Origin: Campylobacterales bacterium
GTDB lineage: Bacteria; Campylobacterota; Campylobacteria; Campylobacterales; JAADDG01
Length of the DNA stretch: 12,504 nucleotides
NCBI GenBank assembly: GCA_027009865.1
Contig: JALVCR010000109.1
Location: 1 to 12,504, forward strand
Direction of reading: 5' to 3'
The notes under the pieces were generated by a model. The model worked only from the letters and a program-made list of their open reading frames with translations, did not search any database and was not told the DNA's origin. Below are positions 1 to 6,596 of this stretch, piece after piece. A program made the position numbers and the translations under genes. Within the stretch, counting starts at the first letter, position 1. Every line of letters starts with the position of its first letter.

Positions 1-1764
1 GTAATCAAAATATACCTTTGAAACTCCGCCTATCGAATAAACTTTCAAATAATCAAAAATCTGCTCTCTTAATTTAAATTTCTTTAACTTCATAAAAGTA
101 GAGAGCATCTTGTGTCTTACTAAATAATTTTTTACGACAACTATCATCTCTTGCAAAAAAGAGTGATCTACAGCCGCTTTGTAGATCTTTTTATCCAAAT
201 CCTCCTCTTTGATAATCTCCTCTATTTTAGAGGCATCCATATCAAAAACAGTTGCTAAAATATTTATAGCGCTAAGGCGGTTTAATTTTTTTATTTTGCT
301 TTTACAGGCCGTTCTTATGGCGTTTTTGGCTTTTGCAGTTCTAACCGAATCTTTCCAACTGCATCTGACTATAGGTTTTGAATCCGTTTCTATTCTAACT
401 ATATCTCCGCTTTTTAGAGTCGTTAAAAGAGGAACCCTTTGTTTGTTTACATATCCAGCCTTCGCCCTGTCTCCTATCTCAGTATGAACCGCATATGCAA
501 AATCCAAAACCGTAGAGCCTTTTGGCAAAACAAAAACCTCCCCTTTTGGAGAGTAAACCGATATATCTTCACTGTATAGATCATCTTTTGCAAGTTCATA
601 AAACTCCTCTATATTTTCGCTCTCTTGAGTTTTTATATTCTCTATCCAGTCAAGTTTTGGCAAAAGGCCGTGATGTTTGTAAAGCCAGTGAGCTGCAACC
701 CCATATTCTGCGGTTTTGTGCATATCGTAAGTTCTTATCTGGGCCTCTATTATCGATTTTTCGTCAAAAACGGAAGTGTGAATAGTTTGATATCCGTTAT
801 CTTTTGGAATTGCTATATAATCTTTAAATCTTGCAATAAGAGGCTTGAAATTTAGATGAATAATTCCAAGAGCCTTATAGCATTCAAGAGGCTCTTTTAC
901 AATTACTCTGACAGCTAACAAGTCCAAAACTTCATCAATAGAGATTCCTTTTCTCTGCATTTTTAAATATATCGAATAATAATGCTTTATTCTTTTTTGA
1001 ATCTCAAAATTTCCATCTATAAAACCGTTTTTTAACATAAGTTTTGTCAGTTTGTCTATAAAATGGTTTAGCTTAAGTAAAAGCTGCTGCTTATGGCTTT
1101 CGATATATTCATCTATCTTTTGATACTCTTTTGGAAAAAGATAAAAAAAACTCATATCTTCAAGCTTATTTTTTATAGAGCCCATTCCAAGCCTGTGGGC
1201 TATCGGAGCGTAAACCACAAGCGTCTCTTCGGCTATCCTCTTTTGCTTATGAGAAGCCAAAGCATCAAGAGTCATTAAATTATGAAGCCTGTCGCAAAGC
1301 TTTACAACCAAAACTCTCACATCTTTTATAGAAAAAAGAAGCATTTTTCTAAAAGAGAGAGCTGAGGCTATCAACTTTTCATTGGAAGTTGAGGGAATTA
1401 AAATCTCCTCTCTTATATCAAATATTTTGGTAAGGCCGGCGACAAGATTTGCCACATCTTCTCCAAAAAGCTCTTTTACCTCTTGCAAGGTTCTGTCAGT
1501 GTCTTCCACCACGTCATGCAAAAGAGCGGAAATTATCATTGTATCGTCTCCCCCATAGTAAGCAACCAGAGAAGCTACTAAAATGGGATGGATGATATAA
1601 GGCTCGCCACTTTTTCTAAATTGGCCTTCGTGAGCCTCTTTTGCAAAATCAAGAGCATTTTTTACTTTTAGTTTCCGCTCTTTATCGGGTATAAGAGAAA
1701 AAAGAAGAGTTTCGGCATCTTTTACGCTTTTTGAATTCTTTATCTTTTTTAAAAGTTCTTCCAA
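1..1764 (-). CDS. spoT: Bifunctional (p)ppGpp synthetase/hydrolase, RelA/SpoT family (C-terminus outside window)
   Basis: This cytosolic stringent-response enzyme makes and degrades (p)ppGpp. The frame is open for 588 codons to the left edge, so the ACT end (roughly the last 130-150 residues of a family member of about 730) is missing. The hydrolase HD domain is intact: RKSG near residue 50, H83-D84, E87-D88 and DRLHN at 158-162. The synthetase domain is also intact: RFKDYIAIPKDNGYQ at 312-326, HTS after it, and EAQIRT at 340-345. A TGS domain spans about 403-462 (SPKGEVFVLPKG, then FAYAVHTEIGD). Both activities are therefore expected. The start chosen is TTG at 1764, three bases after the rpoZ stop, with AAGAGG six bases upstream; no ATG lies nearby in frame before the HD domain. 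It is the last visible gene of the minus-strand operon. Pairing with rpoZ, as in E. coli, fits because omega contributes to a ppGpp site on RNA polymerase. Confidence 0.96.
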   Translation of the reverse strand, partial: MEELLKKIKNSKSVKDAETLLFSLIPDKERKLKVKNALDFAKEAHEGQFRKSGEPYIIHPILVASLVAYYGGDDTMIISALLHDVVEDTDRTLQEVKELFGEDVANLVAGLTKIFDIREEILIPSTSNEKLIASALSFRKMLLFSIKDVRVLVVKLCDRLHNLMTLDALASHKQKRIAEETLVVYAPIAHRLGMGSIKNKLEDMSFFYLFPKEYQKIDEYIESHKQQLLLKLNHFIDKLTKLMLKNGFIDGNFEIQKRIKHYYSIYLKMQRKGISIDEVLDLLAVRVIVKEPLECYKALGIIHLNFKPLIARFKDYIAIPKDNGYQTIHTSVFDEKSIIEAQIRTYDMHKTAEYGVAAHWLYKHHGLLPKLDWIENIKTQESENIEEFYELAKDDLYSEDISVYSPKGEVFVLPKGSTVLDFAYAVHTEIGDRAKAGYVNKQRVPLLTTLKSGDIVRIETDSKPIVRCSWKDSVRTAKAKNAIRTACKSKIKKLNRLSAINILATVFDMDASKIEEIIKEEDLDKKIYKAAVDHSFLQEMIVVVKNYLVRHKMLSTFMKLKKFKLREQIFDYLKVYSIGGVSKVYFDY

Positions 1765-1767
1765 ATA

Positions 1768-1986
1768 TTACCTCTTACTTACTATATCTTCTAAATCAAG
1801 CTTATCTTCATAAATCTCCATTAAAGCAATATCTGTAAATTTATATCTACTTTTATCGATATCTATTAAAGGTTCATCACCTTCTGAAAGTTCTCTTGCT
1901 CTTTTAGCTACTACTAAAGAGAGAATATATTTGTCGTTATCTACCTTTTTTAAAGCTTTAGCTTCTATCTCTTCAAGTCTCTTCAT
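1768..1986 (-). CDS. rpoZ: RNA polymerase omega subunit
   Basis: A 72-residue protein typical of the small epsilonproteobacterial omega. It helps assemble and stabilise the beta-prime subunit of RNA polymerase. The conserved N-terminal segment is visible: a lysine-rich helix followed by DNDKYILSLVVAKRARELS (residues 17-35), matching the usual 'RyxLVxvaakRArqL' core, and then an acidic linker. ATG is preceded by AAAGGAGA with good spacing, overlapping the end of pyrH; the gap to pyrH is 12 bases. It lies between pyrH and spoT. The protein is short, so identification relies on the omega core plus the rpoZ-spoT neighbourhood, which together are convincing. Confidence 0.93.
   Translation of the reverse strand: MKRLEEIEAKALKKVDNDKYILSLVVAKRARELSEGDEPLIDIDKSRYKFTDIALMEIYEDKLDLEDIVSKR
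1771..1776 (-). promoter_or_regulatory. spoT ribosome binding site inside the rpoZ 3' end
   Basis: AAGAGG on the minus strand is formed by the last two sense codons of rpoZ (Lys-Arg). It lies six bases before the TTG at 1764. This supports the unusual start codon and suggests that spoT translation is coupled to rpoZ termination. Confidence 0.6.
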
Positions 1987-1998
1987 ATAAAATCTCCT

Positions 1999-2715
1999 TT
2001 AATTTAATTTTTTAACAACAGAACAAGATGAATAATCCCCATTTATAATCTTTTTTAAATTACCCTTTTTAAACATATCGCAAACTACTATCGGAATGGA
2101 GTTATCTTTTGCCAAAGCAATGGATGTATCATCCATTACCTTTATATTATCTTCCAAAGCCATCTCGTAAGAGAGAACGGGAATCTTTTTTGCATCTTTA
2201 AATTTTGCAGGATCTTTATCGTAAACTCCATCAACTTTTGTAGCCTTTATAATCATGCTCGCGCCTATCTCTATGGCTCTTAGAGTGGCTGCCGTATCGG
2301 TTGTAAAGAAAGGATTTCCAGTTCCCGCCGCAAAAATAACCACCCTTCCCTTCTCAAGGTGTCTTTGAGCTCTTCTTACAATAAAAGGCTCGCAAATTTC
2401 TTGCATCTTTATAGCACTTTGAACTCTCACTTTCAATCCAAAATACTCCAAAGCCTCCTGCATTGCAACAGCATTTATAACCGTAGCAAGCATTCCCATA
2501 TAATCGCCCGTAGTTCTTTTTATAATTCCATCTTTGGATGCGCTAACACCTCTTACGATATTTCCTCCCCCTATAACTATTCCAACTTCAATATTGTTAT
2601 CTACCAAATCTTTTATTTCACTTGCTATATATTTTAAAACAGAAGTATCTATACCATAACCTTCTTTATTAGCCAAAGCCTCGCCTGAAAATTTGACAAG
2701 TACCCGTTTATTCAC
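1999..2715 (-). CDS. pyrH: UMP kinase (uridylate kinase)
   Basis: Cytosolic amino-acid-kinase-fold enzyme that phosphorylates UMP to UDP with ATP; it acts as a hexamer in bacteria. At 238 residues it has normal length. Visible motifs: VKFSGEAL at 7-14 (phosphate-binding lysine K8), IGGGNIVRG at 48-56, DYMGMLATVINA at 71-82, GTGNPFFTTDTAA at 131-143 (UMP/ATP site), ATKVDGVYDKDP at 158-169 and MDDTSIALAK at 194-203. The start is GTG at 2715, with GGGAGAG just upstream giving a good ribosome binding site. It heads the pyrH-rpoZ-spoT subset and is separated from the EnvC-like gene by 49 bases carrying a likely promoter, the only sizeable gap in the minus-strand block. Confidence 0.97.
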   Translation of the reverse strand: MNKRVLVKFSGEALANKEGYGIDTSVLKYIASEIKDLVDNNIEVGIVIGGGNIVRGVSASKDGIIKRTTGDYMGMLATVINAVAMQEALEYFGLKVRVQSAIKMQEICEPFIVRRAQRHLEKGRVVIFAAGTGNPFFTTDTAATLRAIEIGASMIIKATKVDGVYDKDPAKFKDAKKIPVLSYEMALEDNIKVMDDTSIALAKDNSIPIVVCDMFKKGNLKKIINGDYSSCSVVKKLN

Positions 2716-2746
2716 GTTCTCTCCCTAATTTATGAAAAATTTGCTT

Positions 2747-2758
2747 ATTTTACTAAAA
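2747..2758 (-). promoter_or_regulatory. Likely internal promoter before pyrH (-10 element)
   Basis: On the minus strand the gap reads TTTTAGTAAAAT. TAAAAT (2752 to 2747) would be the -10, and transcription would start near 2740, giving a leader of about 25 bases. No -35 is evident, as is common in Campylobacterota. The same 12-mer occurs upstream of purL. It could allow pyrH-rpoZ-spoT to be expressed apart from the division genes. Called by eye. Confidence 0.45.
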
Positions 2759-2764
2759 CTTTTC

Positions 2765-3958
2765 TCAATTTACCCTAATAAGCTCAAGAGGATCTATATG
2801 AAAATTTTTCTCGGTAACTTCCAAAGATAGTTCGTTATCAACCTTTCCTATAACCACTCCCTTTTTAATTCTTTTTCCAACCTTCAAAGTGGGAGAGATT
2901 TTCGAAATATGCGCATAGATGGTATGAAGACCGTTATTATGCTCTATTACCACAACTTTATCAAGCATTGGAGTATCTTTTGCAAAAACAACTTTTCCGT
3001 CAAGAATATTTCTAACTCTCTTGTCATCTCCAATAGGTTTTAAAATAACCGATTCATTAAAAATTTTCATTTTATAAATTGGATCATAATAGTTCCCAAA
3101 TTTTCTTTTTATTATAAAATTTTTTAAAGGAGCTATCGTTTTAGCGCCTCTATACTTTATGGTTCGAGATTCTTGATAAGATGAACCTATTCTCCTTACG
3201 TTTTGAGAGTTTAATAAACTCTTTTTTCTTTTCTCTTCAAGAGTCTGCTCTTTTAGAATATGAAGATTTTCCAAAGTTTTTCTAATTAAATCCTGCTCTT
3301 TTTTAATTGCAAGAAGTCTATTTTTGTATTTTGTTTTCTCGTTTTGAAGTTTTGAGATGATTTTTTGCTCTTTATCTTTTAGTAGTTTTAATTTATCTTT
3401 ATTTGCTTGTAAAATATTTATATAGTTCTGAATTCTTTTGATTTCTTTTTTATACTTTTCTATTTTTAAAACGATATTTTTATAATCTTCTTTTAATTTT
3501 GCAAATTCTTTCTTAGTCATGGCGGTTATCGCCTTGAAAGCTTCATCTGCCATAATGCTCTCAACGCTGTCGCTGTAACCGTTTCCAGAAGAGATAAGAG
3601 TCAAAGCAAAATTTTTGGAAACTATATCTATAAGTTTCCTCTCAAGCTCTTTTTTAGTTTTAACAAGTTTTGAAACGGAGTTTTTTAAATTCTCCAACTC
3701 TTTTTTTTTTAAGTCATAAATATCTTTTTGCTCTTTTATGCTCTCTTCAAGTTTTGCAATCTGCTCTTTTATATCTTGAAGTTTCTTTTGCTCATCCATA
3801 ATTTTATCAGCTATTCTATAAAGCCTTGAGGCAACTATTCTTGATTCTCTCTCTTTTCTCTTTAAATCTCTCTCTTTTGCTTTTATCTTTTTATCTATGG
3901 AAGCAGCAAAATTAAAAGATATCGCAAAAGATAGAAAAATTAAAAAAAACCTTCTCAT
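2765..3958 (-). CDS. EnvC-like murein hydrolase activator: coiled coil plus degenerate M23/LytM domain
   Basis: Secreted periplasmic protein of 397 residues. It has a signal peptide (1-20, MRRFFLIFLSFAISFNFAAS), two long charged coiled-coil stretches (about 22-118 and 148-250) and a C-terminal LytM/M23 domain (about 300-397). Only one conserved His is evident, in YAHIS (348-352). The HLHFE zinc motif is replaced by ELSLE (376-380), and the first H-x3-D motif is replaced around FNESVILKP (300-308). It is therefore probably not a peptidase itself. In E. coli, EnvC has the same architecture, is held by FtsX and activates amidases at the septum. Its ATG overlaps the ftsX stop by four bases (ATGA), and there is no strong separate ribosome binding site, so translational coupling is likely. 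Adjacency to ftsEX strongly supports an EnvC role; the assignment of partner amidases is inference. Confidence 0.85.
   Translation of the reverse strand: MRRFFLIFLSFAISFNFAASIDKKIKAKERDLKRKERESRIVASRLYRIADKIMDEQKKLQDIKEQIAKLEESIKEQKDIYDLKKKELENLKNSVSKLVKTKKELERKLIDIVSKNFALTLISSGNGYSDSVESIMADEAFKAITAMTKKEFAKLKEDYKNIVLKIEKYKKEIKRIQNYINILQANKDKLKLLKDKEQKIISKLQNEKTKYKNRLLAIKKEQDLIRKTLENLHILKEQTLEEKRKKSLLNSQNVRRIGSSYQESRTIKYRGAKTIAPLKNFIIKRKFGNYYDPIYKMKIFNESVILKPIGDDKRVRNILDGKVVFAKDTPMLDKVVVIEHNNGLHTIYAHISKISPTLKVGKRIKKGVVIGKVDNELSLEVTEKNFHIDPLELIRVN
3701..3710. repeat. A10/T10 homopolymer inside the EnvC-like gene
   Basis: Ten T on the plus strand, read as ten A in the coding strand across Leu-Lys-Lys-Lys (residues 83-86 of the EnvC-like protein, first coiled coil). 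It is a possible slippage site; a one-base change would truncate the protein before the LytM domain. Confidence 0.9.
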
Positions 3959-4770
3959 TTTAACTCTGTTCTTTGTCTTAAAATAACCAAAGTAACGGAG
4001 AAAATTGTGATAAAAACGCTAATTGAAAAAAGAATTATCATATCATCAAAAAAATTTACACTTCCAAAACTAAGCCCTATACTGTCCATTATCTGCTTAA
4101 ATTTCTCTGTTTTGGGAACAAAATAGTAAATCGCCCCAACTGCCAAAGCGCTTATTATCGAATCTATAAAAACAAGCTTATATAAAACAGCACTCTTCAT
4201 CCAAAAAGGAGAGCCAAAAAGACCCATAATATACATTCTTTCTTGATGCTCTAATGTCCAAATCTCCATTTGCTTAAAAATTAGCAAAATACTTATAACA
4301 AATATAAAAATAGTGAAAATATTTGATATAATCTTCGCAAAATTTAGCATAGTGTAAATTTTGGTATATGATCTTTCAAAAGTCTCAACCTTGGTAATAG
4401 AAGGAATAGCCCTTAACTTCTTTTCTATCTCTTCTAAAGTCTTCTCATCAGGGGGATATTTTAGTTTTACACTATAAAATTTTGGCAAAGAGGTTCTAAG
4501 CAAAGCAAGATTTGCCGGAGAAAAATCGTTTTTGAATTTGTCTATAACCTTTTTAGTAGATAAAGGCTGCAATTTTTTAACCAAAGGAATCTCTTTTTTT
4601 AGATTATTTTCATTTAATGTAGTCATTGAAGCTATTACGATAGAGTAGTCGTCAAATAGGCTCTCTTCGTAATTTTTAACGATTCTATCCAAATTTAAAA
4701 CAAACTCAAAACTAAAAAGCAAAATAAAGAGGGGAATAATTACTGAGATATGATTTTTAAGAGACTTCAT
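3955..4770 (-). CDS. ftsX: Cell division protein FtsX (permease-like subunit)
   Basis: Integral membrane partner of FtsE, of 271 residues. The topology is that of FtsX: a first membrane helix at about 8-26, a large periplasmic domain (27-143) that would bind the EnvC-like activator, then three helices at about 146-166, 195-217 and 243-264. A cytosolic loop (170-190, including EHQERMYIMGLFGSP) matches the segment that couples FtsX-type permeases to their ATPase. FtsX has no transport role that is clear; in E. coli it transmits FtsE ATP hydrolysis to EnvC to control septal peptidoglycan cleavage. The start ATG lies 14 bases inside ftsE, with GGAGGGG seven bases upstream. It overlaps the EnvC-like gene by four bases, so the three are clearly co-expressed. 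Confidence 0.9.
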   Translation of the reverse strand: MKSLKNHISVIIPLFILLFSFEFVLNLDRIVKNYEESLFDDYSIVIASMTTLNENNLKKEIPLVKKLQPLSTKKVIDKFKNDFSPANLALLRTSLPKFYSVKLKYPPDEKTLEEIEKKLRAIPSITKVETFERSYTKIYTMLNFAKIISNIFTIFIFVISILLIFKQMEIWTLEHQERMYIMGLFGSPFWMKSAVLYKLVFIDSIISALAVGAIYYFVPKTEKFKQIMDSIGLSFGSVNFFDDMIILFSISVFITIFSVTLVILRQRTELK

Positions 4771-5431
4771 TTATCACCCCTCCGTCTAAAAAGTAGTGTT
4801 TATAATTTATTCCAAGAGTTGAAGGAATTTTATGCGTTACGATAACAATAGTTGTTCCTAAATGCTGATGCGCTCCTTTTAAAAGATCCCAAATAACCTC
4901 GCTTGAATATTCATCCAAATTTCCGGTAGGCTCGTCGGCTAAAATCAGTATCGGATTGTGAGCTAAGGCTCTGGCTATCGCTATTCTTTGCTGCTCCCCG
5001 CCGCTAAGTTCTAAAGGATATTTGTCGGCTTTATGCAAAAGTTTGACATGCTTTAAAAGCTTATGAGCCTGCATCGTGCAGACATTCTTGGAATATCCCG
5101 CTATCATTAAAGGCAGCATAACATTTTTTTCTACAGTCCACTCTTTTATAAGCTTATAATCTTGGAAAATAACCCCTATATGTTTTCTTAAAACATTTAA
5201 TTTCTGTTTGCTTATATTTTTCAAATCTATCCCGCAAACATTTAAATGACCGCTTTCTAAAGGAAGCTCTCCGTAAAGAGATCTAATAAGAGTCGATTTT
5301 CCGCTTCCGCTCTTTCCAGTAATAAAAACAAAATCGTTTTTATGAATTGAAAAAGAGCTATTTTTTATAACAGGCTCTCCCTTTTTATAGGAGAGCTGAA
5401 GTTTTTGCGCATGTATTATTATCTTATCCAT
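4757..5431 (-). CDS. ftsE: Cell division ATP-binding protein FtsE
   Basis: ABC-type ATPase of 224 residues that works at the inner membrane with FtsX at the division site. All nucleotide-binding motifs are present: Walker A GKSGSGKST (39-47), Q-loop Q90 in IFQDYKL, signature LSGGEQQR (142-149), Walker B ILILADEP (161-168) and the H-loop His200 in VTH. The 'FQDYKLI' segment after the Q-loop is typical of FtsE and LolD-like proteins. The neighbouring ftsX, rather than a lolC/E-type permease, decides for FtsE. ATG overlaps the end of trmB by eight bases with a weak ribosome binding site (AAGAG), and its own 3' end carries the strong ribosome binding site for ftsX. Confidence 0.93.
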   Translation of the reverse strand: MDKIIIHAQKLQLSYKKGEPVIKNSSFSIHKNDFVFITGKSGSGKSTLIRSLYGELPLESGHLNVCGIDLKNISKQKLNVLRKHIGVIFQDYKLIKEWTVEKNVMLPLMIAGYSKNVCTMQAHKLLKHVKLLHKADKYPLELSGGEQQRIAIARALAHNPILILADEPTGNLDEYSSEVIWDLLKGAHQHLGTTIVIVTHKIPSTLGINYKHYFLDGGVINEVS

Positions 5432-6593
5432 ATATCCACTCTTTTAATTTTTTATGAGCTTTAACATTTGAAAAAGAGGGCAAAATATCCAGAGGAATAT
5501 ACTTAAGCCCTTCTTTGCTTATAAAAAGATATAGATGTTCGCTCTTTTGATAAGCTCCCATACTAATCTTTAAAAGTCCCTCTTCTTTACTTATTTCATA
5601 GATATTTTCAAAATGAATGAAAAAATCTTGCTCCAAAAAAGTCTCTTTTTTAAATTTTTTATTTATTTTACTAAATAAAACTTTATTTTCAAATATCAAA
5701 GGAGCCGGTTTCTCTTTAAAAGGAGAAATTTCTTCATTTTTATAGATTAAATCATAAATATTCTTATTCAATTTTCTCCACCTATCTTCATATTTACTGC
5801 TTATTTCAAGCTCTCTGTTTTTAAAAATCTCCAAAGAGCTTTTATTTAAATTCAAAAAAAGATCCAAAGAGTATCTAAAATAGTTTTCACTATCTGTTCT
5901 AAGCTCTAAAGTCGCATCCTTTTTTAAAACCCTTATGCTCTCATTAATGAAATCTTCGCAAATCACCCTTCTATGAGGCTTTTTATCCCAAGGAACGGGA
6001 AAATGGATAAAAATTTTATCCACGCTGTTTGATGGAAGAAATTCCAAAAATATTCTCGCATCATAATTTACTACCAAAATATTCTCTATCCTCTCAACTT
6101 CCACTCTTCTTAAAACCTGATCGATTGATGGTCTGTGAATTTCTAATCCTATAACTAAAGAGTCTGGATTCTTTTTTGCCTGATACAAAAGATGCCTTCC
6201 GCTTCCAAAACCTACTTCTACTAAAATATTCCTATCGGTTTTAAATTCTTTATAAAAATATTCCATATCTTTAAAATAGGGGGAAATTTTAGCTTTTCTT
6301 CTTTTCGTGGAATTTACATTTGAATAAAAAATTTCAGCTTTTAAATTTTTGGATAAAACTCTCAAAGCTTTTTGAATAACCCCCACTGGTAATACATTTG
6401 TTATTTTATCAGCTTTTATCAAAATATCTTTTTCTCGTCTTTTTACTATAAAGGTAAATTCTTTTCCCTCAAAAGATACAAGCAAAATCTCTTCGCCGTT
6501 TATAGGGCTTTTGGCCAAAGGATAAAAAAAATATCCCTCCTCTTTAAAAGGGAGAGAAAGATTATCTAAAGTAGAGATTTGAATATTTGGCAT
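5424..6593 (-). CDS. trmB: tRNA (guanine-N7-)-methyltransferase, extended epsilonproteobacterial form
   Basis: SAM-dependent enzyme that methylates N7 of G46 in the variable loop of tRNAs. The Rossmann core spans about 106-285, with the SAM motif EVGFGSGRH (126-134), an acidic residue E151 in GLEIHRPS, HFPVPWDKKPHRR (197-209, the TrmB 'FPDPWxKxRH' signature with V in place of the first D) and LRTDSENYFRYS (231-242). At 389 residues it is much longer than E. coli TrmB (239). It has about 105 extra residues before the core and about 105 after it, neither of which I can assign to a domain. Campylobacter orthologues are similarly long, to my knowledge. It starts three bases after the flpA-like stop and overlaps ftsE by eight bases. 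The function call is firm; the role of the extensions is unknown. Confidence 0.92.
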   Translation of the reverse strand: MPNIQISTLDNLSLPFKEEGYFFYPLAKSPINGEEILLVSFEGKEFTFIVKRREKDILIKADKITNVLPVGVIQKALRVLSKNLKAEIFYSNVNSTKRRKAKISPYFKDMEYFYKEFKTDRNILVEVGFGSGRHLLYQAKKNPDSLVIGLEIHRPSIDQVLRRVEVERIENILVVNYDARIFLEFLPSNSVDKIFIHFPVPWDKKPHRRVICEDFINESIRVLKKDATLELRTDSENYFRYSLDLFLNLNKSSLEIFKNRELEISSKYEDRWRKLNKNIYDLIYKNEEISPFKEKPAPLIFENKVLFSKINKKFKKETFLEQDFFIHFENIYEISKEEGLLKISMGAYQKSEHLYLFISKEGLKYIPLDILPSFSNVKAHKKLKEWIYG

Positions 6594-6596
6594 ACT

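Noticed and set aside
209..1278. Several plus-strand open frames (for example 209-487, 522-785, 625-855, 1093-1278)
   Set aside because: They are antisense to spoT, whose frame is fully open with conserved domains throughout. They lack ribosome binding sites and recognisable domains.
2359..2637. Plus-strand open frame of 92 codons
   Set aside because: Antisense to the conserved core of pyrH, with low-complexity composition and no family match that I recognise.
4757..5431. FtsE as a LolD or macrolide-type ABC ATPase
   Set aside because: The ATPase motifs alone would allow it, but the next gene is a four-helix FtsX-type permease followed by an EnvC-like protein, which decides for FtsE.
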